Positions 8,829 to 19,384 of a stretch of DNA of 64,000 nucleotides are shown here, in pieces. How positions within the stretch are numbered: the first letter of the stretch is position 1; each line of letters begins with the position of its first letter. The notes under the pieces were generated by a model. The model ran no database searches. It had not been told where the DNA came from and was given only the letters and a program-made list of their open reading frames with translations. The stretch lies in NCBI RefSeq assembly GCF_914271485.1, contig NZ_CAJZAG010000003.1, positions 62,001 to 126,000 on the forward strand, read 5' to 3'. The stretch is from Cupriavidus pampae (GTDB lineage: Bacteria > Pseudomonadota > Gammaproteobacteria > Burkholderiales > Burkholderiaceae). The position numbers and the translations under genes were made by a program.

Positions 8829-9650
8829 ATGAATGCTGTCGTCACTCCCGCTCGCCATGCCGACGTGCCACCACCCGTGTTTCGACCGGGGCCGCCGGGC
8901 ACGCACATCACCATCCGCGGTCTGACCAAATACTTTGCCGGCTGGCCGCTGTACGAGAACTTTGATCTCGATATTCCCAAGGGCAAGATCGTTTCGGTGT
9001 TCGGCCCCAACGGCTGCGGCAAAAGCACGCTGATCAATATGATCGCAGGCCTGATTCCGATCGATCGTGGCGAGATTCTGTTTGACGGTAAATCGCTCAA
9101 GGACACGCGCATCGGCTACGTGTTCCAGAACTATCGCGAGGCGATGTTCCCGTGGATGCGCACCATCGACAATATCGCCTACCCGCTGCTACTCGAGGGC
9201 CGCAGCAAGGCCGAGGTCGATCGCCGTGTGGCCGAGCTCGTGGCATCGTTCGACGTCAAGTTCGATCTGCATCGCTATCCGTACGAACTGTCCGGCGGCC
9301 AGCAGCAGACCGCGTCGATCATGCGCGCGCTCGCACCGCGTCCCGAGGTGCTGTTCCTCGACGAACCGTTCTCGGCACTCGACTTCGAGATGACGCTGTT
9401 TATTCGGGAAAAACTGCAGGAGGTATTTATGCAGACCGGCACTACGATGCTGCTGGTCTCGCACGACCTCGAAGAGGCGGTGTACCTGGCCGACCAGATC
9501 CTGTTGCTGACCAAGCGCCCGACGCGTGTCGCGGAAATTCTCGACTACACCGATGCACGCCCACGTACCGTGGAGACGCTATCGCAAGCGAGTTTCATCA
9601 CGACCAAGAAGCAGAGTCTGGAGATCTTCCAGCGCGAGGTGCGGCGTTGA
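8829..9650 (+). CDS. ABC transporter ATP-binding protein (SsuB/TauB family)
   Basis: 273 residues. Walker A is GPNGCGKST at about residues 59-67, the Q-loop is in YVFQNYREAMFPW, the signature is LSGGQQQ and Walker B is VLFLDEPFSALD followed by the switch SHDLEEA. The ABC signature has a second Gln-Gln in place of the usual GQRQR. It starts 3 bp after the permease stop, so translation is probably coupled. It energises the importer at 6955-8825. The following GntR gene begins 42 bp later. Confidence 0.94.
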   Translation: MNAVVTPARHADVPPPVFRPGPPGTHITIRGLTKYFAGWPLYENFDLDIPKGKIVSVFGPNGCGKSTLINMIAGLIPIDRGEILFDGKSLKDTRIGYVFQNYREAMFPWMRTIDNIAYPLLLEGRSKAEVDRRVAELVASFDVKFDLHRYPYELSGGQQQTASIMRALAPRPEVLFLDEPFSALDFEMTLFIREKLQEVFMQTGTTMLLVSHDLEEAVYLADQILLLTKRPTRVAEILDYTDARPRTVETLSQASFITTKKQSLEIFQREVRR

Positions 9651-9692
9651 GCACGATGAGCGTACACTGATGCGACATTCCCCGAGTCAAAC

Positions 9693-10412
9693 ATGACGGA
9701 AGATCTCCTGGTGGCGGACGATGTGCGCACCTCGCGCGCGGACAGCGTGTATGCGCTGCTCAAGCGCGACATCGCCGACTTCCGCCTTATTCCCGGCGAC
9801 CGCTTTACCGAAGCCGAAGTCTGCGAGCGCCTCGGCGTGTCCCGCACGCCAGTGCGGCAGGCGCTGTTCCGCCTCAAGCAGGAGGGTTTCGTCGACGTCA
9901 GCTTCCGTGCCGGGTGGCGTGTGCTGCCGTTCGACTTCAGCAAACTCGACGAGCTCTACGAGTTGCGCCAGTTGCTGGAAACCGAAGCCGTACGTCGCGT
10001 CTGCACCATGGATCGCGAGACCATGGACACCGCGCTCGCCGCACTCGCCGAGATCTGGCTGGTCGCGCCGGAACTGCGCCTGTCGGATCTGGCCCATGTC
10101 GGCGAACTCGACGAAGCGTTCCACTGCGCGTTGCTCGACGTTGCCGGCAATACGGAAATGGCGCGCGTGCATCGCGAAGTTACTGAACGCATCCGCATCG
10201 TGCGCCGCCTCGACTTCACACGTCAGGCGCGCGTGGATGCCACCTACGACGAGCACGCGGCGATCCTCCGCGCGATCCTCGCCCACCGCACCGACGAAGC
10301 CACGCGCCTGCTGCGTTCGCATATCGGCACCAGTCAGGCCGAAGTGCGCAAGATCACGCTGCACGAGGTGTATCTGGCGAAGAACCGCGCGCATGGTGGC
10401 GCGGCTAGCTGA
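9693..10412 (+). CDS. GntR-family regulator, FadR/FCD subfamily
   Basis: 239 residues: an N-terminal winged helix (DSVYALLKRDIADFRLIPGDRFTE, VSRTPVRQALFRLKQEG) followed by an all-helical FCD ligand domain (YELRQLLETEAVRRVC, with a His cluster in EHAAILRAILAHRTDEA that commonly binds a metal and an organic acid). It sits 42 bp after the ABC importer on the same strand, so it is likely the importer's regulator, co-transcribed or from its own promoter. Its 3' end overlaps the convergent anti-sigma gene by 8 bp (10405-10412). Confidence 0.92.
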   Translation: MTEDLLVADDVRTSRADSVYALLKRDIADFRLIPGDRFTEAEVCERLGVSRTPVRQALFRLKQEGFVDVSFRAGWRVLPFDFSKLDELYELRQLLETEAVRRVCTMDRETMDTALAALAEIWLVAPELRLSDLAHVGELDEAFHCALLDVAGNTEMARVHREVTERIRIVRRLDFTRQARVDATYDEHAAILRAILAHRTDEATRLLRSHIGTSQAEVRKITLHEVYLAKNRAHGGAAS

Positions 10413-11160
10413 CCTTCAATGCGCGGCCGATATAAAGAATCGGCCCGGTAGGCCTGCCAATCGGCGAGCCCGTCGCCGGCTCCAGGGTGATCTCGAACAA
10501 CTGGTTCGGTTGCAATGCAGGCAGTTTGTCGAACGGAATTTCCACGCGCTGTCCTGCCTGCACGAGTCCCAATGAAACCGGTCCGGCCCAGTCGTCACCC
10601 TTGGTCCAGAACTGCAACGCGCGATCGGGCGGCGCGGCTTGCGCGCCGAGCGGAATCAGCGTGATCCTGCGGTCTGTGCTCGCCTGGATCAGCCAGCCCG
10701 GTGTCTTGTCGCGCGGCTCCGCAAGCACCACCACATAGCGCGGCGCGGGCGGCGGCTGCATGATCTGCCGACCGAGCAGCACCGCAAGTACCACCGCACA
10801 GGCCGTCGCGCCCAGCGCAAACCCGCGCCATACGGGGAGTGCCAACCACCAGCGCGTCCGCCCCCGGTCGGCGCGCACTGGCGGCGGCACACGGTAGCCG
10901 ACGCTCTCGGCAATTCGTGGCCATGTGGCGGGCGCCGGCTCTACCGGCGCCACCAGCGATGTCATCGGATGCAGGCGCGTCTCCCATGCCTGCACGCGCT
11001 CGGCAAGGCGCGTATCGGTCGCGAGGCGACGTTCCACGCCCTGCCGGCTCGCATGGGACAACGTGCCCAGCACGTACTCGGCGGCCAGACGATCGAGCTC
11101 GTCGTCGCCGCCACGATCGTCGGCATCTGGATGCGGCGGGGGTGTCGTGCTGGCTTTCAT
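10405..11160 (-). CDS. Anti-sigma factor, RskA/anti-sigma-K type
   Basis: 251 residues. The N-terminal cytoplasmic domain DELDRLAAEYVLGTLSHASRQGVERRL is typical of RskA-like anti-sigma domains. One transmembrane helix (about GFALGATACAVVLAVLLG) is followed by a periplasmic RskA C-terminal domain. It should hold the adjacent ECF sigma factor at the inner membrane until a signal releases it. Its ATG at 11160 overlaps the sigma gene's TGA (ATGA at 11157-11160), so the two are translationally coupled. Its 3' end overlaps the convergent GntR gene by 8 bp. No zinc HxxxCxxC motif is visible. Confidence 0.9.
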   Translation of the reverse strand: MKASTTPPPHPDADDRGGDDELDRLAAEYVLGTLSHASRQGVERRLATDTRLAERVQAWETRLHPMTSLVAPVEPAPATWPRIAESVGYRVPPPVRADRGRTRWWLALPVWRGFALGATACAVVLAVLLGRQIMQPPPAPRYVVVLAEPRDKTPGWLIQASTDRRITLIPLGAQAAPPDRALQFWTKGDDWAGPVSLGLVQAGQRVEIPFDKLPALQPNQLFEITLEPATGSPIGRPTGPILYIGRALKVS

Positions 11161-11750
11161 TGCATGCACTCCCTCAACGCCTGCAGGCCACGACGAATCC
11201 ACGCCTTGACGCTGCCGAGTGGCGCACCGAGGCGCGCCGCGATTTCACTATGGGAACATCCATCCAGATACGCATACATCAGGCTCTCGCGCCGTGGTGC
11301 ATCGAGGTGGTCGAGGCAGTCGTTCAGGCGGCCGAGCAGCACGCGCGTCTCGCCGGGATCGGCACGTCCGACCGACGCCGCCATCGAGGCTTCCGCATCG
11401 ATCGCCTCGGCGGCATCCTCATCCGGTGTCACCAATCGCATGCGACTGCGCACCACATTGAGCGCTTCATGCCGGACGATGCTGAACAGCCAGCCCCGCG
11501 CGGCACCGCGCGCACCATCGTAGGTACTCGCCGCCGTCCAGATCTTCACGAACGCGTCGTGCAGCACGTCCTCCGCGGTCTGCCGATCGCGCACGATACG
11601 CAAGGCCACACCCAGCAGGTAAGGCGACGCATGATTGTAGAGACGGCGCAGCGCGTCCCCGTCGCGCGCCGCGCAGCCCGCGATCGCGCCCGCATAGTCA
11701 AAGACGTCTCTGACGAACACATCCTGCATGACGGACATCGAATCGTTCAA
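11157..11750 (-). CDS. ECF-family RNA polymerase sigma factor (SigK-like)
   Basis: About 197 residues with sigma region 2 (DALRRLYNHASPYLLGVALRIV, DAFVKIWTAA, ARGWLFSIVRHEALNVVR) and region 4 (RRESLMYAYLDGCSHSEIAARLGAPLGSVKAWIRRGL). I chose the TTG at 11750 because an ideal GGGAGG lies 7 nt before it (11758-11763); the ATGs at 11738 and 11729 have no Shine-Dalgarno at proper spacing. It is coupled to the downstream anti-sigma gene. The divergent-side neighbour, a DUF3455 lipoprotein gene on the same strand, may belong to the regulon. Signal and promoter are unknown. Confidence 0.9.
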   Translation of the reverse strand: MNDSMSVMQDVFVRDVFDYAGAIAGCAARDGDALRRLYNHASPYLLGVALRIVRDRQTAEDVLHDAFVKIWTAASTYDGARGAARGWLFSIVRHEALNVVRSRMRLVTPDEDAAEAIDAEASMAASVGRADPGETRVLLGRLNDCLDHLDAPRRESLMYAYLDGCSHSEIAARLGAPLGSVKAWIRRGLQALRECMQ

Positions 11751-11757
11751 GGCAGCG

Positions 11758-11763
11758 CCTCCC
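11758..11763 (-). promoter_or_regulatory. Strong ribosome-binding site deciding a TTG start (ECF sigma gene)
   Basis: Read on the minus strand, GGGAGG is followed by 7 nt and TTG at 11750-11748. The next ATG is 19 nt from the motif, too far for normal initiation. Confidence 0.6.
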
Positions 11764-11852
11764 GCGCAATGCGAGCCCTCCGGGGCAACTGCCCCGGATC
11801 GGATCTGCCGATGATCATATCGCGCCAACACGCGTTTGAAATGCGCGCGACG

Positions 11853-12407
11853 TCAGGAAGCGGCCGCCTTCCAGAACAGGTAGTCGGCCTGATACTCCAC
11901 GGTCTGCTTCGCGCCGGCATTGGTGCCCGAGCACGGCGTACCGGGCGCGGCGCCGCCCTTGGTCGCCAAGCGCTGGATATAGGTGACGCCGGTCATGCTG
12001 CCGCTGCCCATCGCGGGATTGGCCTTGACGAGCTGATGCGGAATATTGCCCGCGCCCGCCGGTGAAACGGCGACTTGCGTGGCAGTGACTTTCGACCCAT
12101 CGAGGGATTCCCAGGTGGCCGGTGGGCCATAGTATTTGCCGACAGTCTTGCCGCTGCGATCCATCAGCGTCGCCGTCGGTCCGACAAACGTCCATTCATG
12201 CACGTCGGTCGTGTTCGCCTTGAGCTTGCACTCGTACAACAACGTCCCCGCGCCTACCGTCTGCATGACCATGTTATGGCCAGCCGGCACGCGAACCGGT
12301 TCGGCCACCGTGCTGGGCTGCATGGCGGCACTGGTCATGGGCTTGTTCGTCGAACATGCGGCCAGTGCCGCGGTGCCCAGGACGGAAAGCAACAGCATTC
12401 GATTCAT
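11853..12407 (-). CDS. DUF3455-family lipoprotein
   Basis: 184 residues. The signal MNRMLLLSVLGTAALAAC has a lipobox LAAC with Cys18, so it should be lipidated; the +2 Ser favours outer-membrane sorting. The remainder matches the DUF3455 pattern as I know it (VPAGHNMVMQTVGAGTLLYECK, NIPHQLVKANP, YIQRLATKGGAAPGTPCSG), with several conserved Trp and Cys positions. Function is unknown. The ATG at 12407 has GGGAG upstream. It lies about 100 bp upstream of the ECF sigma gene on the same strand, a placement that suggests a shared stress regulon, by inference. Confidence 0.85.
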   Translation of the reverse strand: MNRMLLLSVLGTAALAACSTNKPMTSAAMQPSTVAEPVRVPAGHNMVMQTVGAGTLLYECKLKANTTDVHEWTFVGPTATLMDRSGKTVGKYYGPPATWESLDGSKVTATQVAVSPAGAGNIPHQLVKANPAMGSGSMTGVTYIQRLATKGGAAPGTPCSGTNAGAKQTVEYQADYLFWKAAAS

Positions 12408-12438
12408 GACGAAGCTCCCTCGAAGTAGTTTTCCTGTC

Positions 12439-12455
12439 GCAACCATGGCGGTTGC
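12439..12455. repeat. Small inverted repeat GCAACC-N5-GGTTGC upstream of the DUF3455 gene
   Basis: Six-base arms at 12439-12444 and 12450-12455. It lies about 30 bp upstream of the start codon, where it could be an operator or a 5' UTR hairpin. Confidence 0.3.
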
Positions 12456-12661
12456 ATTAGCTCTACACACGAGCGCGCCATTCGGATGCAGCGGCGCAAA
12501 GAAAAACTTTTTTCAGCTTCGCAACCGCGGATGGGTACAACAAGGGGTCATCGCGAAGGGTACAGTTGGCCCGGTCTATGTTTTAAGGGTTTTCCCGTAG
12601 CGACGGGACTAAGATGATTCGCACGCAGCGCATGTTGCCGTTGCAGGAAGTCACCGCCCCC

Positions 12662-13468
12662 ATGTATCAAGAAACCATCCAGAAGCTCGCCGATATGGGC
12701 GCGCACAAAGCGTCCACGGCAAGGCAGGCACCGTTCGCTTTTCTCATCGGTGCCATGATGGCCGGCGCCTATATCGGCTTTGGCGACATCGTCATGTTCT
12801 CGGTGTCCTCGCACGTCGATCCGGGTTACGCGCGACTGATCCAGGGGGCGGTGTTCTCGTTGGCACTGACGATCGTCATCTTCGCGGGCTCGGAGCTATT
12901 CACTTCCACCGCCATGGTGATGCCGCTCGCTCAACTACGCGGCCAGACCGACCTCCGCGACACCCTGCTCGTGTGGTCGATGAGTTGGATCGGCAACCTC
13001 CTCGGCGCCGCGCTACTCGCAGCACTCATCCACGCATCCGGCGGCGGCGTGATGCTCACCGACGGCGCCGACCTGTTCTTCAAGGTCGCGCACGCAAAGA
13101 TGAGCGCCCCACCGCTGGAGCTGCTCGCCAAAGGCATCCTGTGCAACTGGCTGGTCTGCCTCGCGGTCTGGATGGTGGCAAGAACCTCGAGCGAAAGCAC
13201 CAAGCTCGCGATGATCTTCTGGCCCATCTTCGCATTCGTGGCCGGCGGCTTCGAACACAGCGTCGCCAACATGTTCGTGTTCTCGCTCGCGCTGCTGGGC
13301 CCCCACCCCGAAAACATCACGCTGGCAGGCGCCATCCACAACGAAATCTTCGTCACGCTGGGCAACCTGATCGGCGGCAGCGTGTTCATGGCGCTGGGCT
13401 ACTGGGTCCAGCAGAACGACAACGAAAGCCACGCGACAAAACCCGCTGGCAAACCCATCGTTCGATAG
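12662..13468 (+). CDS. Formate/nitrite transporter family channel (NirC-like)
   Basis: 268 residues, the length of E. coli NirC. About six membrane helices are visible with family signatures (APFAFLIGAMMAGAYIGFGDI, ELFTSTAMVM, SVANMFVFSLAL, GNLIGGSVFMALGYW). It should pass nitrite or formate/short organic anions through the inner membrane. I chose the ATG at 12662 because MYQETIQK matches the family N-terminus; AGGAAG lies 11 nt upstream. ATGs at 12614 and 12632 are in frame but would add residues with no counterpart. No nir or fdh genes lie adjacent, so substrate is unclear. Confidence 0.88.
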   Translation: MYQETIQKLADMGAHKASTARQAPFAFLIGAMMAGAYIGFGDIVMFSVSSHVDPGYARLIQGAVFSLALTIVIFAGSELFTSTAMVMPLAQLRGQTDLRDTLLVWSMSWIGNLLGAALLAALIHASGGGVMLTDGADLFFKVAHAKMSAPPLELLAKGILCNWLVCLAVWMVARTSSESTKLAMIFWPIFAFVAGGFEHSVANMFVFSLALLGPHPENITLAGAIHNEIFVTLGNLIGGSVFMALGYWVQQNDNESHATKPAGKPIVR

Positions 13469-13478
13469 ACGAAAAAAA

Positions 13479-13506
13479 GGGGCTGCGAGTGTTCACTCGC
13501 AGCCCC
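13479..13506 (-). terminator. Rho-independent terminator for the tRNA/rpoD unit
   Basis: Perfect inverted repeat with 13-base arms GGGGCTGCGAGTG / CACTCGCAGCCCC. On the minus strand it is followed by a run of seven T (complement of 13472-13478), so it best terminates rpoD-tRNA transcription. On the plus strand it is followed only by TTCTT, but may also stop the nirC-like transcript. Confidence 0.85.
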
Positions 13507-13526
13507 TTCTTGGTACCGCCGTAAGT

Positions 13527-13605
<79 letters not shown>

Positions 13606-13615
13606 TTGAAAGGGC

Positions 13616-16201
<2,586 letters not shown>

Positions 16202-16255
16202 TGGCACGCTCACTTTCGCCAGAACTGGAGAGAGATTTCGCAATCCAAACCGGGC

Positions 16256-16264
16256 ATTGTAGCA
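16256..16264 (-). promoter_or_regulatory. Candidate extended -10 promoter element for rpoD
   Basis: TGCTACAAT on the minus strand (hexamer 16256-16261), about 55 bp upstream of the chosen rpoD start. No good -35 hexamer is visible at 17 bp, consistent with an extended -10 promoter. The same CTACAAT motif recurs upstream of several other genes in this window. Confidence 0.45.
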
Positions 16265-16392
16265 CGTCGCTACTCCCCGGCTTCCTGTCAGATATGGTTT
16301 TCACCTGAAAAATCAAGGCTTAAGCTCAACAAACCTTGTCAAGGGCCCGTCGAATGGCCATCGCTGGCCGCTCTTGCCACGTTCCTGCCACC

Positions 16393-18231
16393 TCAATCAC
16401 CCTCCTGCGGCGCCCTATAGCCAACCTGTCGCCTTTGCTGCACTTCACTGACCAGCCAGCGCAGGCGCGTCTTGTCCGACTCGCTTGCAGTGCCGGCGAT
16501 CACGGCGGTCTGCAACGCCTCGAGCTCGCGCCGCAATGGCTCTGCCAATAACTTGTGGACGGCACCGTCGAATTCCAGTGTCGCCAGATCCTCTTCGATG
16601 TCTTCCCGCAGCACCGCCGCCCGCGCGGCCGCGTACACCTCGGCGTAGGGCGACTGCGCGAGCTGTTCGCTGAACGCGGCGAAGTTGGCCTGCCCCTCGA
16701 TGGCCTCGCAGGCCCCCACGAGGTGCGCAAGGACTTCCGACTCGGGCCGCTCGCTATCGAGCAGCAACGCGCGCGAATCCGCATCGAGCCGTGCCGCGAG
16801 TGACGGGTAGGTCATCAGCAACTGCACCACACGCTGCTCCAGCGCCGTTGGCGCCTGGCGGCGCGCGCGCGGACGCGGGGCGGCGTAGCGCCCCACACGC
16901 GACGCGTCGCTGCCCAGGCCGCAAACCGCCTCGATCTCCGCAGGTGTCGTGCCCGTAGCATCGGCAAGTTCGCGCACGATCTGTAGCCGCAGGCCGCCCG
17001 CCGGCATGGCCTGCAACATTGGCTTGGCCTCGAACTGCGCGCGGGCGCGGCCCTCGGGCTGCCGTAGATCCTGTTCTTCGGTGGCCACCTGCAACAGGAA
17101 ACGCGACAGCGGCATCGCATCGCGCACCTGCGCGGCAAACGCGTCGGTGCCCTGCTCGCGCACGTAGCTATCCGGATCATGCTCGGCGGGCAGGAACAGG
17201 AAGCGAATGGTCTTGTTATCCGCCACATGCGGCAGGCATGCCTCCAACGCGCGCCGAGCGGCACGCCGGCCCGCGGCATCGCCGTCGAACGAGAACACCA
17301 CCGCGTCGGTCTGCCGCAGCAGCTTCTGCACGTGCACCGTGGTGCAGGCAGTGCCCAACGTCGCCACCGCGTTGGCAAATCCGAGCTGCGCCAGCGCGAC
17401 CACATCCATGTAGCCTTCGACCACCAACACGTAGCCGGCTTCCCGAATCGCGTGACGCGCCTCAAACAGACCGTAGAGCTCCGTTCCTTTGCTAAAGAGC
17501 GGTGTTTCGGGGGAGTTCAGGTACTTTGGCTCACCTTGACCAATCACGCGCCCGCCAAAGCCGATCACCGCGCCCTTGGTATTGCGAATCGGGAACATGA
17601 TGCGGTCGCGAAAGCGGTCGTAGCGGCGCGGCTTGCCATCCGCATCGCGCTTGTCGGCGCTCTCGATCAGCAATCCTGACTCGACCAGCGGCGCCGCGAT
17701 GGCATCGTCACGGAAACTGCCGAACACGGCTTCCAGCCCCTGCCAGTCGTCGGGGGCATAGCCCAGACCGAAATGCGCCGCGATCTCGCCGGTCAGCCCG
17801 CGCCCCTTGAGGTATTGCACAGCAGTCTGCGCGCCGCGCAACTGCTTCTTATAGAAGTCGGTGGCACGCGTCATCGCGTCGGAGAGCGCCACCGAACGCG
17901 CCTGCTCGGCCGCGCGCTGCGCGGGCGGTAGCCGATCGCGCTCTTCGGGTACGCTCAGGCCTACCGACTGCGCCAGTTCGCGCACGGCGTCGGGATAGGA
18001 CTGGCCCGAATACTCCATCAGAAAGCCGATGGCGGAGCCATGTGCGCTGCAGCCGAAGCAGTGATAAAACTGCTTGGTCGGCGACACCGTGAAGGACGGG
18101 GACTTCTCGTTATGAAATGGGCACAGACCCATGAAGTTGGCGCCGCCCTTCTTCAGCTGCACGTACTTGCCCACCACATCGACAATGTCGACACGGTTGA
18201 GCAGGTCCTGAATAAAGGATTGCGGAATCAC
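16393..18231 (-). CDS. dnaG: DNA primase DnaG
   Basis: 612 residues. The N-terminal zinc-binding domain has Cys37, His40, Cys58 and Cys61 (CPFHNEKSPS ... YHCFGC). The RNA polymerase core has a TOPRIM fold with VLVVEGYMDVVAL and the acidic VVFSFDGDAAGRRAA. The C-terminal region is the helicase-interacting part. It synthesises RNA primers at the replication fork together with DnaB. It lies between yqeY and rpoD; the rpoD gap of about 190 bp holds a candidate promoter. The ATG at 18231 begins MIPQSFIQDLL, the standard N-terminus. Confidence 0.98.
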   Translation of the reverse strand: MIPQSFIQDLLNRVDIVDVVGKYVQLKKGGANFMGLCPFHNEKSPSFTVSPTKQFYHCFGCSAHGSAIGFLMEYSGQSYPDAVRELAQSVGLSVPEERDRLPPAQRAAEQARSVALSDAMTRATDFYKKQLRGAQTAVQYLKGRGLTGEIAAHFGLGYAPDDWQGLEAVFGSFRDDAIAAPLVESGLLIESADKRDADGKPRRYDRFRDRIMFPIRNTKGAVIGFGGRVIGQGEPKYLNSPETPLFSKGTELYGLFEARHAIREAGYVLVVEGYMDVVALAQLGFANAVATLGTACTTVHVQKLLRQTDAVVFSFDGDAAGRRAARRALEACLPHVADNKTIRFLFLPAEHDPDSYVREQGTDAFAAQVRDAMPLSRFLLQVATEEQDLRQPEGRARAQFEAKPMLQAMPAGGLRLQIVRELADATGTTPAEIEAVCGLGSDASRVGRYAAPRPRARRQAPTALEQRVVQLLMTYPSLAARLDADSRALLLDSERPESEVLAHLVGACEAIEGQANFAAFSEQLAQSPYAEVYAAARAAVLREDIEEDLATLEFDGAVHKLLAEPLRRELEALQTAVIAGTASESDKTRLRWLVSEVQQRRQVGYRAPQEGD

Positions 18232-18303
18232 CCGACTGACCGTCCTGATGGCTAGGCCGGCCGGGAGGCCCGGCGGCCGCTTATTGGAATAGGCATAGCT
18301 GAT

Positions 18304-18334
18304 ACACGTGAGCGGGCCTCACCCGGACACGTGT
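18304..18334. repeat. Inverted repeat ACACGTG-N17-CACGTGT upstream of dnaG
   Basis: Seven-base arms at 18304-18310 and 18328-18334, about 73 bp upstream of dnaG on the minus strand. Just beyond it, at 18351-18356, the minus strand reads CTACAATC, a candidate -10 for dnaG. Confidence 0.35.
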
Positions 18335-18406
18335 TTCATTCATGCAAACGATTGTAGTGCACGCACAACGCAATGCCTGACAATCTCAGCTTCTGACCAT
18401 AACTTC

Positions 18407-18434
18407 GCTTATCGCCCCCGCAAAAACGATAAGC
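18407..18434. repeat. Inverted repeat GCTTATCG-N12-CGATAAGC in the yqeY-dnaG gap
   Basis: Perfect 8-base arms at 18407-18414 and 18427-18434. There is no T run, so it is not an obvious terminator; it may be a processing site or an operator in the 270-bp gap between yqeY and dnaG. Confidence 0.35.
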
Positions 18435-18501
18435 ATGCTGACTATTGCGCCTTGAAGCGCCGACGCGAACGTTGCATCGTTGAGCCGCTGTCGCTCGGCC
18501 T

Positions 18502-18951
18502 TTATTTTGGAGCGAGCGCGGACTTCACGAGACCCGAGACCACGGTCATATCAGCGCGGCCAGCGAGGCGGCCCTTGAGCACGCCCATCACCTTGCCCAT
18601 ATCCTGCGGACCGGCCGCGCCGGTCTCCGTCACCGCCTTCTGCACTTCGCCAGCCACTTCGGCCTCCGACAGTGCTGCGGGCATATAGACCTGCAGAACG
18701 ATGACCTCGGCCTTCTCCTTGTCCGCCAGGTCTTGACGACCGGCCTGCTCGAACTGGGAGATCGAATCCCTGCGCTGCTTGATCAGCTTCTCGATCACGG
18801 CCGTTACGTTGGCGTCGTCAAGTTCGATGCGCTCATCGACCTCGCGCTGCTTGATGGCGGCCATCAGCAGGCGGATCGTGCCGAGACGATCCGTCTCGCG
18901 GGCGCGCATCGCGGCCTTCATATCATCATTGATCTGTGCTTTGAGAGACAT
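18502..18951 (-). CDS. yqeY: YqeY/GatB-like domain protein
   Basis: 149 residues, mostly helical: MSLKAQINDDMKAAMRARETDRLGTIRLLMAAIKQREVD matches the YqeY family N-terminus, and the C-terminal QDMGKVMGVLKGRLAGRADMTVVSGLVK resembles the tail domain of GatB, thought to bind tRNA. The exact role is not established. It occupies its standard place between rpsU and dnaG. The ATG at 18951 follows the rpsU terminator hairpin, so its expression may depend on read-through. A frame extending to 18975 was rejected as it runs into that hairpin. Confidence 0.93.
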   Translation of the reverse strand: MSLKAQINDDMKAAMRARETDRLGTIRLLMAAIKQREVDERIELDDANVTAVIEKLIKQRRDSISQFEQAGRQDLADKEKAEVIVLQVYMPAALSEAEVAGEVQKAVTETGAAGPQDMGKVMGVLKGRLAGRADMTVVSGLVKSALAPK

Positions 18952-18977
18952 GGCAGAATTCCGGAAAAAATGCAAAA

Positions 18978-19005
18978 ACCCGCCGGAGCCTAGCTCTCAG
19001 CGGGT
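18978..19005 (-). terminator. Terminator/attenuator between rpsU and yqeY
   Basis: On the minus strand ACCCGC ... GCGGGT forms a stem closing an inner GAGC/GCTC hairpin, followed by TTTTTGCATTTTTT. It would end most rpsU transcripts and set the ratio of S21 to YqeY/DnaG, as in the classical macromolecular-synthesis operon. Confidence 0.7.
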
Positions 19006-19031
19006 CCTCGATGCTGACGCGAAACGCGCAG

Positions 19032-19244
19032 TCAGTATAGCTTTTTCGGCAGCATCTGGCTGCGAATGTGCTTGTAATGCCGCTTTTCGGCAGCCGCTTT
19101 CTTGCGTTTGCGTTCGGCGGTGGGCTTCTCGTAAAACTCCCGCGCCCGTAGCTCGGTAATCAGGCCCGTCTTCTCGATGGTCCGCTTGAAGCGGCGCATG
19201 GCGACTTCGAACGGCTCGTTTTCCTTGAGGCGAATGGTAGTCAT
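19032..19244 (-). CDS. rpsU: 30S ribosomal protein S21
   Basis: 70 residues, the standard size. It starts [21 protein letters not shown] and has a basic tail ([20 protein letters not shown]). S21 joins the platform of the small subunit and helps in initiation. It is the first gene of the rpsU-yqeY-dnaG-rpoD unit, with a candidate -10 (CTACAATC, minus strand, 19338-19343) about 95 bp upstream. A frame extending to 19349 lacks the conserved start and was not used. Confidence 0.98.
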   Translation of the reverse strand: MTTIRLKENEPFEVAMRRFKRTIEKTGLITELRAREFYEKPTAERKRKKAAAEKRHYKHIRSQMLPKKLY

Positions 19245-19384
19245 TTGGCCAGAAAAGAAACAGTAATCGACGATAACTCGGTAACTGGACGGCCGGCGGG
19301 GTCCGACAGGGCAGCCGGCAGATTTTACGAAGCGCCGATTGTAGCGCAAGGCCTGTGACGCTGCACGCGCATGGCGGTAGCCGG

